Assembly (NCBI RefSeq): GCF_001555965.1
Contig: NZ_LSHX01000056.1
Coordinates: 1 to 64,000 of the forward strand
Reading direction: 5' to 3'
Source: Sphingomonas sp. CCH21-G11
GTDB lineage: Bacteria > Pseudomonadota > Alphaproteobacteria > Sphingomonadales > Sphingomonadaceae
DNA: 64,000 bases
Every line of letters begins with the position of its first letter. The stretch's first letter is position 1. Shown here in pieces: positions 54,401-63,214 of this stretch. The notes beneath the pieces are model-generated. The model searched no databases, had not been told where the DNA came from, and was given only the letters and a program-made list of their open reading frames with translations. The translations under genes and the position numbers were made by a program.

Positions 54401-57400
54401 TCAGGCAGCCTTTCGATCAAGAATTCGGGCCAAGGGGTGCCGTTCAAACAGCCGCTCGAGCACAGCCGACCCTGTCACCACGTCGTCAGGCACGAACAGA
54501 CGCAGTTTCCAGCTGATGATCTCGGAAAACAGCCCCATGGCTTTGAGCCGGTCGACCGCCGAGGATCCGAACCCGGTGAGTTCGATCCGGTTCACCTGCA
54601 TCAGCCGCGACCGGCGCAGTTGCAGCCCATCGGCAAGGTCGAGCATGGCTTGGCCTTCACGAAGCAATGCTAGTGCCTGTGGTGGCGAAAGCAAGGGTGC
54701 TTCGGGCTTGGCCGTCGTACCCGCTGCCCATGCTGCGGACACCCTGCGCCCGACAATGCGGGTGCCATCATCGGCCTGGAGCCGGTAGACACGGGTCGAT
54801 TCCTCGGGAAGCTGTTTCCAGATGGGGAGCAACAGGCCGGTGACGATGTGCAGTTCGCTTGTCGTGAACTCATCGACTTGTGCCAGCTCGTCCTGCCAGA
54901 CTGCCCCGAATGTCCGCTCGTCCACCTCCTCCCAGTGGGTCTCGGGAAGGTGGGTCAGGGCGAAGTTCAGCCGCTCCATCGGCCGGATCAGCCGGATGCG
55001 GCGCTCAACCTCGCCATCGTCGAGCATGAGGCTGCGAGCCGGCAGCTGGACTGCAGCGCGCCGCGAGCGGGCATTGACCAACAGCCGCGCGGCGGGTTCA
55101 CGCCGCAGTTCGAGCGCCCGCTCGAGCGAGACCGGCTGGTTGCGCTCCTTCATTGAAATCGTCAGCAACCGGGTCTCTGCGCCCGTGGCCGGATGGACGT
55201 ACATTGGCTCACTGGCTGTGACGGTGAAGCTGTCGGCGGTCAGGGTTTCCAGCCCGAGATCGTAACTGCCCGCCGTGATTGCGCTTTCGACCTTGGCGCT
55301 GAGGATCTGCTCGAACACCGCGAACAGCACGTTCTGCATGTCGATGGTGAGTGCCAGCAGCCGGTTCAGAAAGGTCGTGATCGGCGGCAACTCGTCCTTG
55401 AGGCACCCGCTGCCGTCGGTCAGCGACAGGCCGGTCATGCTTTCGAAGGTCGCGAGCGAGCATCGCTCGACCTTGCCGGCATAGATCAACACATAGAGCT
55501 GGCGCAGCGCATCGCGGGCATAGGGGCTTTCGAGATTGTCTTCGGGGCGGAACAGCCCCTGACCACCGGTCTGCCGCTGTCCGCGCGTGATCGCACCCAG
55601 AGTGTCGAGCCGCCGCGCGATTGTTGAGAGGAAGCGTTTCTCGGCCTGGACATTGGTGGCCACCGGCCGGAACAGCGGCGGCTGCGCCTGATTGGTGCGG
55701 TTGGTGCGGCCCAGGCCCTGGATCGCGGCATCGGCCTTCCAGCCTGCTTCCAGCAGATAGTGATGGCGGAGCCGCTGGTTCCTCGCGCCCAGATCGGCAT
55801 GGTAGCTGCGTCCAGTGCCCCCGGCATCGGAGAATACGAGGATTTGCTTGCGATCCTCCATGAATGCCTGCGTTTCGGCGAGGTTGGCATTGGCTGGCCG
55901 GTTCTCGACCGCGAGCCGGTCGCCATTTGCATCGACCTTGCGGACGATCCTGCGCGATCGGCCAGTCACCTCGGCCACCATATCTGTCCCGAACCGCTGC
56001 ACGATCTGGTCGAGTGCGCCTTGTACCGGTTCCATCGATGCCAATTGCTCGATCAGCCGGTTACGTCGTTCGAGCGCCTCGCGGCACTGCACGACATTGC
56101 CATCCTCGTCATAGGCTGGCCTTGACGCGAGATTGCCGTCGCCGTCGGTGAAGCTCTCATGAAGCTGGGTCGGGAAGCTGTGGAGGAGGTAATCCAGAAC
56201 ATATTCGCGTGGCGTGATATCGACCTGAATGTCGTTCCACTCGCCCGGATCGATATCGGCAAGGCGGCGCGACAGCAGCGCTTCCCCCGTCGAGACGATC
56301 TGCACCACAGCGGCGTGGCCATCGGCGAGGCCCTGCTCGATCGCGGCGATCAGCGTTGGCGTCTTCATCGCCGTAATGAGATGATTGAAGAAGCGCTGCT
56401 TGGCGGATTCAAACGCCGAGCGGGCCGCAGACTTGGCCTGTACGTTGAGCGTGCCCTCGCTGCTCGTGACGTTGGCGGCCTCCAGCGCTGCGTCCAAGTT
56501 GTTGTGGATGACCTGAAACGCCCCGGCATAGGCATCGTAGATGCGAACCTGGTCAGCGGTGAGCTGGTGCTCGAGCAGCTCATATTCGACGCCTTCATAG
56601 GACAGCGAACGGGCGGCATAGAGACCGAGGGCTTTCAGGTCGCGGGCGAGCACCTCCATCGCTGCGACCCCGCCCGCTTCGATGGCCGCGACAAAATCGG
56701 TGCGTTTGTCGAAGGGAAAGTCAGCGCCGCCCCACAGGCCGAGCCGCTGAGCATAGGCAAGATTCTCGACCGTGGTCGCCCCGGTTGCAGAGACATAGAC
56801 AATCCGGGCATTGGGCAGCGCATGCTGCAGGCGCAGTCCGGCCCGTCCCTGCTGCGAAGGGGCGCAATCGCCCCTTTCGGATTTGCCGCCACCGGCATTC
56901 TGCATGGCATGGCTCTCGTCGAAGACAATGACCCCGTCGAAGTCGGTCCCCAGCCAATCGACAATCTGCTGGACCCGGGAAACCCGGTTTTCGCGCGCGT
57001 CGGAGCGTAGCGTGGCATAGGTCGTAAAAAGGATGCCTTGCTCGAGCCGGATCGGCGTACCCTGACGGAAGCGGGCGAGCGGCGTGACCAGCAAGGGCTC
57101 TTGCCCCAGAGCCTTCCAGTCGCGCTGCGCATCTTCGAGCAGCTTGTCGGATTTCGAAATCCAGACTGCGCGCGTTCTGCCCTTCAGCCAGTTGTCGAGC
57201 ACAATCCCGGCAACCTGCCGCCCTTTGCCAGCGCCGGTGCCATCGCCCAGGAACCAGCCTTTGCGGAACCGGACTGCCGTGTCGCAGTCATCGGGCGCAG
57301 CTTCGATCCTGTCCCAGGTCGCATCGACGGACCAGCTGCCGGCGAGATGGTCGGCATGGGCTTCGCCCGCATATACTACCGATTCCAGCTGGGCATCGGA

Positions 57401-58744
57401 CAGCAGACCCTGTTCGACGAGGCCAGCGGGCAGATGCGGGCGATAGCTCGGCTTGGTCGGCGCGACCGAGGACATTGCGGCTGATTGCACCAGACGCGTC
57501 GGGTGCGGCTGAGCGCCAGCGATGCGGATCGATTGGAGCGTGTAGGGCTCATAGAGCGTTTCGGAGAGCTTGCCGTCGGTCGGAGGACACCAGTCGATCA
57601 CATCATAGCGGAGCGGCACACCGGATGTCGCAGGGATCGGGGCTGTAGCCAGTCTAGGCCTTGGGCTGGCTTTGATCGCTTGTGAATTACGCGCGCCGAC
57701 CAGTGGCTGAAGGGCTGATGCGGCGATGGGCTGACGTGGCGGGAGGCTGTCGGCCAACCAGCGCAACAAGGTCGCAAGATCGGGAGCAATGCCTGGCGAC
57801 GCCGGAAATTGCGCCGCATCGTCTGCGGGAACCTTGTCGATCACGGTCAGCCGGGTTTCGACCGTAGTGCCGTGCGGTGCGAACACGCTGCCCACAATGC
57901 TCGCGCTGAACACGACCCGGGCGTTGTCCTGCATCCGGACGAAACCATCGCGCCATGCCTTGTGATCCGCCGCACAGTTGGCTCCTGTGATCGCGACGAG
58001 CCGTCCACCGTCGGCAAGCCGCGCCACTGCCGATAACAGATGCTGGATGGCTGCGTCGGCCACACGGGCTTCGACATTCAGCGCTGCCGAAAACGGCGGG
58101 TTCATGATGATGCAGCTCGGCACGAGGCTGGCATCGAGCCGGTCGTGGATTTGCGAGGCGTCGTGCATCGACACGCGCGAGCCTGCAAACAGGCTGCCAA
58201 GCAGGGCGGCACGCACTTCGGCAACCTCGTTCACGGCCAATCTGCATCCTGCCAGTTCAGCCTGGATGGCCAGCAGCCCAGTGCCCGCAGAGGGCTCGAG
58301 CACCAGCTCGCCTGGGCGGAAGCTTGCAGCAAATCCGGCCGCCCACGCCAGTGCAAGCGGGGTTGAGAACTGCTGATAGACCTGCATTTCCTCGCTGCGC
58401 CGGGTTTGCGTCGGTGCGAGCCGGGCAATCCGTTCGACCAGTTTCACGCGTTCGAACGGATCGGCGGTCCTGGCGTGGATCGCCGGGCCGTAGCGGCGCA
58501 TGAACAACAATTGCGCGACCTCGACGGCTTCGTAGGCGGTCTTCCAGCTCCAGGCTCCGGTCGCATCGCTTGCGCCAAAGGCGGACTGCATCGCGGTGCG
58601 AATGGCGGGCGTGTCGATCCGGCGACCGGCGGCAAGGTGGCCGAGCAGGTCATCGGCTGCGGTGATGATCGCGGTAGCGGTTTGCTGCGGGCAAGCAGCG
58701 GTAAGCGGACGCGCGGAGGCCCCCGCCAAATGCGAGTTGGTCAT
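54401..58744 (-). CDS. Strawberry-notch family helicase fused to a DNA methylase domain
   Basis: A 1,447-residue protein. N-terminal SAM-dependent methylase: LEPSAGTGLLAIQAEL (~145) and NPPF (~211). SF2 helicase core: Walker A GDGTGAGKGRQVAG (~497), DESH box VIVFDESHAMQNAGG (~604), and the strawberry-notch C-terminal domain with FSDAGGTGRSYHADLGARNQ and IQGLGRTNRTNQAQ. Present in many plasmids and ICEs; it may modify and unwind element DNA or counter host restriction. It is the largest gene in the window. Confidence 0.9.
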   Translation of the reverse strand: MTNSHLAGASARPLTAACPQQTATAIITAADDLLGHLAAGRRIDTPAIRTAMQSAFGASDATGAWSWKTAYEAVEVAQLLFMRRYGPAIHARTADPFERVKLVERIARLAPTQTRRSEEMQVYQQFSTPLALAWAAGFAASFRPGELVLEPSAGTGLLAIQAELAGCRLAVNEVAEVRAALLGSLFAGSRVSMHDASQIHDRLDASLVPSCIIMNPPFSAALNVEARVADAAIQHLLSAVARLADGGRLVAITGANCAADHKAWRDGFVRMQDNARVVFSASIVGSVFAPHGTTVETRLTVIDKVPADDAAQFPASPGIAPDLATLLRWLADSLPPRQPIAASALQPLVGARNSQAIKASPRPRLATAPIPATSGVPLRYDVIDWCPPTDGKLSETLYEPYTLQSIRIAGAQPHPTRLVQSAAMSSVAPTKPSYRPHLPAGLVEQGLLSDAQLESVVYAGEAHADHLAGSWSVDATWDRIEAAPDDCDTAVRFRKGWFLGDGTGAGKGRQVAGIVLDNWLKGRTRAVWISKSDKLLEDAQRDWKALGQEPLLVTPLARFRQGTPIRLEQGILFTTYATLRSDARENRVSRVQQIVDWLGTDFDGVIVFDESHAMQNAGGGKSERGDCAPSQQGRAGLRLQHALPNARIVYVSATGATTVENLAYAQRLGLWGGADFPFDKRTDFVAAIEAGGVAAMEVLARDLKALGLYAARSLSYEGVEYELLEHQLTADQVRIYDAYAGAFQVIHNNLDAALEAANVTSSEGTLNVQAKSAARSAFESAKQRFFNHLITAMKTPTLIAAIEQGLADGHAAVVQIVSTGEALLSRRLADIDPGEWNDIQVDITPREYVLDYLLHSFPTQLHESFTDGDGNLASRPAYDEDGNVVQCREALERRNRLIEQLASMEPVQGALDQIVQRFGTDMVAEVTGRSRRIVRKVDANGDRLAVENRPANANLAETQAFMEDRKQILVFSDAGGTGRSYHADLGARNQRLRHHYLLEAGWKADAAIQGLGRTNRTNQAQPPLFRPVATNVQAEKRFLSTIARRLDTLGAITRGQRQTGGQGLFRPEDNLESPYARDALRQLYVLIYAGKVERCSLATFESMTGLSLTDGSGCLKDELPPITTFLNRLLALTIDMQNVLFAVFEQILSAKVESAITAGSYDLGLETLTADSFTVTASEPMYVHPATGAETRLLTISMKERNQPVSLERALELRREPAARLLVNARSRRAAVQLPARSLMLDDGEVERRIRLIRPMERLNFALTHLPETHWEEVDERTFGAVWQDELAQVDEFTTSELHIVTGLLLPIWKQLPEESTRVYRLQADDGTRIVGRRVSAAWAAGTTAKPEAPLLSPPQALALLREGQAMLDLADGLQLRRSRLMQVNRIELTGFGSSAVDRLKAMGLFSEIISWKLRLFVPDDVVTGSAVLERLFERHPLARILDRKAA

Positions 58745-58785
58745 GTCGGAAATCCTTCAATGAAGTTGGGAAAGTGCAGGCCGGA

Positions 58786-59001
58786 TCAGGCAGGCGGAAT
58801 ATAGGCCTCGTAGGGATTACCCGGCGCGAGGTGCCCGAACGGTGTCATCACATAGTCGCCGTCGTCGCGGCCAACGGCGCAAAGAACGTAGCGGGTTTCG
58901 CCGCTGGCAACCTCGGTACATTCCATCAGCGCGAGATCGCCTGCTTGTGCTGCTTGCAGCAGCGTCTCGAAATTGACGCGGGCATGGTCAGGAATTGCCA
59001 T
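58786..59001 (-). CDS. DUF6117-type small protein
   Basis: A 71-residue protein starting MAIPDHARVNFETLLQAAQA and ending YVMTPFGHLAPGNPYEAYIP, a pattern repeatedly found between ParB and the helicase in such clusters. Function unknown. It has a GAAGGAGCC ribosome site. Confidence 0.8.
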   Translation of the reverse strand: MAIPDHARVNFETLLQAAQAGDLALMECTEVASGETRYVLCAVGRDDGDYVMTPFGHLAPGNPYEAYIPPA

Positions 59002-59072
59002 GGCAAGGCTCCTTCATCGGTGAGGGGGGCAAGACGCGCGGGACGACCGGGGCCGCCCCGCGCGAGCGAAGT

Positions 59073-61145
59073 TCATTCTGCAGCGATTGCGAAGGCGTCG
59101 TCGGCGTCCGCCTGTTCGGCATCATCCGCGAGGAAATCGGGCAGGTCCGTAAGGTCAGCTTCATTTGCTTCGATGACCGGCAACCGCAGGGGTTCCGGCA
59201 ACCAACCGGTGCCGCTCAGCAGCCGTTCGGCCTCGCGTGCCATGTCACCCTTCTTGAGATGTTCGATCAGGGCTGCGGTCGAATCGCCCTTGGCTTCGCG
59301 GACCGCTTCAATGATCCGGGGTTTGGTCACCCGCCCGAGGTAGTTGTCGACCGTTGGCGTCCAGCCAGCCTCGGCCATGTCGAGCCCGACGACTGCTGCC
59401 AGGGCATCGGCGGCGGCAATGCGCTGCGCCACGCCATGCGCCGAGATGCGTCCGTCATAGCCCTTGCTCGGCTCAAACAGTGCGTTGACGCCGTGGCTGA
59501 CACAGTGGGCGAGCAGTGCCATCTGCTCATCCTGCGGCATAGCGGCGAGGGCGTCCCACAGCGCCTGTGGTTCATCCGGCAGCCTTTCACCCCAATGTTC
59601 GTGCCGCGCCTGGATCGACTGGCTCCAGACACTCTCGCGCAAGTTCGGTGCGACATTGCCGAGCCAGGCCTGGGTGACGCCGATCTGCACACAACCATGA
59701 GTCCCGTGGGGACGGAACACCGACAGGACGAGGGCATGGAGAAGGGCGAGGAAAGCCGCCTGCGGAGCGTTGGCCAGTGCATCGCGCAGAGCGAGCGTGC
59801 GTTCAGCAGTGAGTTCGGAAACGAGCCTGTCAGGTAGCGGTTTGATCGCCTCGTCTTCGTCGTCGTCACCGCCGGTCTGCGCCGCTTGCCCTGCGACGGT
59901 GACAGTCGGGCCATCGGACACGTCTGCGTTGGCATCGTGCGCACTGTCATTCTGGCCATCAGCGAGGGGTTCATCTTCAGGACGGACATAGCCGCGGTCG
60001 ATCCGCAGGCGACCATCATGGGTCAGCGAAATGAACACGCCGGCGCGCGCCATGTCGTCTGGATCGTAAACCGTGGGACGACTGTTCAGGGCGGTCAGTT
60101 CGGCATCGATTGCGGTCAGCCGCGCATCGACTTCGCCGGGAAGGTCGCTGCCATCGCCGTATTCGTCGCCAATGCGGTCATATTCCTCGACCAGCACATC
60201 GCGCCGTGCCTGCTCGTCGTCGGTCAACGGAACGGTCGTGCCGACGATCCGGCGTTTGCCGCGCTCGCATCCATAGGGCAGGTCTATGGCGGCCTCGACC
60301 CATTTCCAGCCTTCGGCACCGATTTCCTGTGCGAGTTCCGAGAGCTTTTCGCTCACCAGCAATTCGACCAATGCGGGATCCTGCAACCATCCATCCTCGT
60401 CCGACGAAAACAGATCGCGCATCACATAGCCGCCAGCCTCGGTGTAGGCGTCAATGCCGATGAACCGGACGCGGCGGTCGCTTGCGGAGATCGCGTCTTC
60501 GGTCAGCAAGCGGCGGATGTGGTAAGCCGGCACATGGTGCCCCTGATTGACCTGTTCCCAGACCTGCTCCTGGCGCGCGTGGTTGTCGGTGACCGAGAAG
60601 GCCATGAGCTGTTCGAGCGTAATGCCGTCCTCACCATAGATTTCGAGCAGGGTGGGCGAGACCGAGGCAAGCCGTAGGCGCTGGCGTACAGTCGACACCG
60701 ATACAAAGAACCGCGCGGCGATGTCTTCCTCGGACAGGCCCGCTTCGATCAGCGCGCTGAAGGCACGGAACTGATCGAGCGGATGCAGCGCAACGCGCAT
60801 GACGTTTTCGGCGAGCGAGTCCTCTTCGGCGATCCCGGCTTCGCGCACGACGCAAGGGACCGGTTGATCCTTTGCCATCCGCTTGGTCTTCACCAGCAGT
60901 TCGAGGGCCCGGAAACGGCGGCCACCGGCCGGCACCTCGAACATGCCGGTTTCCTTGCCGTCGGCATCGAGCACGGGGCGGACGTTGATGCTCTGGAGCA
61001 GGGTCCGGCGGTAAATGTCCTCGGCCAGATCCTCGATCGAAAGGCCGGCCTTTACGCGGCGGACATTCTTCTGGCTCAGCACCAGCTGCGAAAACGGGAT
61101 GTCGCGCGAGGCGCTAAGCACGAGCTTGGGCAATGTCTTGGTCAT
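59073..61145 (-). CDS. parB: ParB/RepB/Spo0J-type protein
   Basis: A 690-residue protein. The N-terminal ParB domain has IPFSQLVLSQKNVRRVKAGL, VPAGGRRFRALELLVKTKRM and SLAENVMRVALHPLDQ, followed by the helix-turn-helix LSEEDIAARFFVSVSTVRQR. The long C-terminal part (300-690) is specific to this ICE/plasmid group. No ParA is nearby, so a role other than classic partition is possible. The start at 61145 is preceded by GGAG and a structured leader shared with the DUF932 gene. Confidence 0.88.
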   Translation of the reverse strand: MTKTLPKLVLSASRDIPFSQLVLSQKNVRRVKAGLSIEDLAEDIYRRTLLQSINVRPVLDADGKETGMFEVPAGGRRFRALELLVKTKRMAKDQPVPCVVREAGIAEEDSLAENVMRVALHPLDQFRAFSALIEAGLSEEDIAARFFVSVSTVRQRLRLASVSPTLLEIYGEDGITLEQLMAFSVTDNHARQEQVWEQVNQGHHVPAYHIRRLLTEDAISASDRRVRFIGIDAYTEAGGYVMRDLFSSDEDGWLQDPALVELLVSEKLSELAQEIGAEGWKWVEAAIDLPYGCERGKRRIVGTTVPLTDDEQARRDVLVEEYDRIGDEYGDGSDLPGEVDARLTAIDAELTALNSRPTVYDPDDMARAGVFISLTHDGRLRIDRGYVRPEDEPLADGQNDSAHDANADVSDGPTVTVAGQAAQTGGDDDEDEAIKPLPDRLVSELTAERTLALRDALANAPQAAFLALLHALVLSVFRPHGTHGCVQIGVTQAWLGNVAPNLRESVWSQSIQARHEHWGERLPDEPQALWDALAAMPQDEQMALLAHCVSHGVNALFEPSKGYDGRISAHGVAQRIAAADALAAVVGLDMAEAGWTPTVDNYLGRVTKPRIIEAVREAKGDSTAALIEHLKKGDMAREAERLLSGTGWLPEPLRLPVIEANEADLTDLPDFLADDAEQADADDAFAIAAE

Positions 61146-61236
61146 GGGGTTTCTCCATGACGGGCTGCCCGAAAGACTCTCTCTCAGGCTCGAACCCGTC
61201 ACGAAGCGAAGCGCCGCCCTCTCGCTTTCGAGAAGG
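61143..61236 (-). promoter_or_regulatory. Structured 5' leader of the parB-like gene
   Basis: The 58 bases before the ATG carry TGACGGG (61158-61164, as read on plus) pairing with CCCGTCA (61195-61201), a loop with GAGAGAG, and GGAG immediately after the stem. A second stem TCTCG-CTTT-CGAGA is at 61220-61233. The same layout precedes the DUF932 gene. Confidence 0.6.
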
Positions 61237-61275
61237 CAGCGCAACGCAAGAGTAACACGCTGGGCCCGGGGAGGC

Positions 61276-62481
61276 TTAGTGCACCCGGTCGAGCAACTTC
61301 TTGGCCTTGCCCTCCATGTCGAGCCGGGCGTCCTGATGGGCCTTGGACCGCGCCAATGCGGTGATGCCCTGCACGAAATCGAAGATCGATTCCGGCGGGC
61401 GGCCTTCCTCGGCGAGGACGGTATCGATGATCCGGCCGGTTTCAGCCTTGGAGAATCCGCGCGCCCGGAGGAAATCCTGCCGGTCTTCGTCGCTACGGGC
61501 GACAATTCGCTCCCGGGCGGTCTTGATGCCGTTGATGAACGGCTGCGGCGAGGAATTGGCAAAGTTCAGCAGCGCCGGTTCGGCTTCATGGGCAAAGCGG
61601 TTCGCGGCATATTTGCTGTGGCGGATGCTGATCTCCTCGAAGTCCTCCACGCCCCACAGGTTCCGGTTCTGGCAGACCGCGCGCAGGTAGAAGCTTGCCA
61701 TGCCGAGCGTCTTGGCGCCGACCTCGGAGTTCCAGCAATAGAACCCGCGGAAGTAGAGATCGGGCGATCCGTCGGGCAGCCGCCCGGCTTCGATCGGGTT
61801 GAGATCATCGACGAGAAACAGGAAAACGTCACGATCTGACGCATAGAGCGTGGTCGTATCCTTCGAGATGTCGACGTTAGGGTTGTAGACCCCGGTCGAC
61901 CAGTCGAGCACGCCCGGAACCTTCCAGCGTGTGTCGCCGGTGCCGTTGCCAGCGATCTTCTGCACCGCTTCGACGAGCTCATGGTCGTAGATCCGGCCGT
62001 AGTCAGGGCCCGTCACGGCGCGCAGTTCGAGGCGGCCCCCGGAAACCGGATCGTCGGTTTCGAGCGTCTTGATCTGCTCGGCTCGGTGGGAGGTCAGTCC
62101 GTATTGCAGATTGATCGCGGCGAGCGGCGCCGGAAGTTGGCGCAGATAGGCAGCAGGAGCGCCTACCTGGCTGGCCAGTTGCCCAAAGCTCCAGTGGGTT
62201 GGCGTCACCGGTGCCTCGGCACCCGGCAACATGAGAGCCAGGCGTTCCGGATCATTGCGGTTCGCTTCGACATGGATCAGCGCCGTCTCGACCACGCGCG
62301 TCCGGCTCCGGTCAGACCGACCGCGCACTGATCGGGCCAGATCGCCAAGTGACAGAAACCGCTCATCATCTGGGCGCGAGAACCACTCCGACGACACCCG
62401 ACCCACGCGCGAGCCGCGCGAGGCATCCACCTTGTAACCGCCGCTTGAGTCGCGGCGCGTATCGAGAACCTGCATATCCAT
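61276..62481 (-). CDS. DUF932-family protein
   Basis: A 401-residue protein with the DUF932 core (HWSFGQLASQVGAPAAYLRQ, LTSHRAEQIKTL, FRGFYCWNSEVGAKTLGMAS, FVQGITALARSK). The family is common on phages and plasmids, with no settled role. The 62481 start has GGAG seven bases upstream, within the shared structured leader. It is the last gene before the element's right end. Confidence 0.88.
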   Translation of the reverse strand: MDMQVLDTRRDSSGGYKVDASRGSRVGRVSSEWFSRPDDERFLSLGDLARSVRGRSDRSRTRVVETALIHVEANRNDPERLALMLPGAEAPVTPTHWSFGQLASQVGAPAAYLRQLPAPLAAINLQYGLTSHRAEQIKTLETDDPVSGGRLELRAVTGPDYGRIYDHELVEAVQKIAGNGTGDTRWKVPGVLDWSTGVYNPNVDISKDTTTLYASDRDVFLFLVDDLNPIEAGRLPDGSPDLYFRGFYCWNSEVGAKTLGMASFYLRAVCQNRNLWGVEDFEEISIRHSKYAANRFAHEAEPALLNFANSSPQPFINGIKTARERIVARSDEDRQDFLRARGFSKAETGRIIDTVLAEEGRPPESIFDFVQGITALARSKAHQDARLDMEGKAKKLLDRVH

Positions 62482-62540
62482 GGGAAATCTCCATGACGGC
62501 TGGCCGGGAGCCTCTCTCTCGACCCTCATCCCGTCACGGC
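62479..62540 (-). promoter_or_regulatory. Structured 5' leader of the DUF932 gene
   Basis: TGACGG (62494-62499, plus) pairs with CCGTCA (62531-62536); the loop holds the same GAGAGAG element and GGAG follows the stem, as in the parB leader. About 35 of 58 positions agree by eye between the two leaders, far more than in random intergenic DNA. Confidence 0.6.
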
Positions 62541-63023
62541 GAAGCCCGCCAGACTCTCACTCTCCCCCCTCAACGCTTACAACCGCGCGAGCGGCCAGCG
62601 AGATCGCCAAAGCAAGAAACTGCACCCTGAACGAGGCGGAGCAAAGCGTCATCGCCCGCGCAGGCGGAAAGGCGGGGCCTGTCGGCTTTCCCAGCCTGCG
62701 CTTCGTTTCATGTCCGCCGGTTCAGAGTGCGTGCGGGGCCCTTGTGGTGAAACGCCTCGCCCGCAGGAGTGCGCCGGAACGGCGCACGGGACCGAGCGCG
62801 TCCCTAGCCCCGCTCCTCGTTTCGGGGCGTTGCGGGGTGTCCCCGCTGAGGTGGGTGTGAAGAAGACGCACAGCGGCTTCGACCAGGGAGGAAACCTCCT
62901 CCCGCACATCGAAAATCAAGCCTCTACGCCAGGCTACGAAACACGTTGATTACGTGGCGATTAAGTGGCGCTCGACAGCCCCTTGGAAGGGGTGTATATT
63001 CGCACCTAAGTCGTTGAGAAGTT
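62541..63023. other. Gene-free right end of the element with a hairpin cluster
   Basis: No supported gene. Four GC-rich hairpins follow each other: TGCGCCG-GAA-CGGCGCA (62770-62786), GCCCCG-N10-CGGGGC (62807-62828), GCGGGG-TGT-CCCCGC (62832-62846) and GGAGG-AAA-CCTCC (62887-62899). They could be recombinase or accessory-factor sites, a single-strand origin, or terminators. Confidence 0.5.
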
Positions 63024-63099
<76 letters not shown>

Positions 63100-63214
63100 A
63101 TGCCGGGGTCGGGGGCGGCGGATGCCGCTTCCGTCGTCGGAAGGCGGGCCGTTAGCATTGCGTGATCGGCAATGCAACGCCCGAAATCAGATTATCGTGC
63201 CGGCCTCGGGCGAC

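Noticed and set aside
56159..57010. 283-codon open frame on the plus strand
   Set aside because: Antisense to the strawberry-notch helicase core; composition is shadow-like.
62649..62949. Small frames on both strands near the right end
   Set aside because: Arg/Pro/Gly-rich, no ribosome sites, and they cross the GC-rich hairpin cluster.
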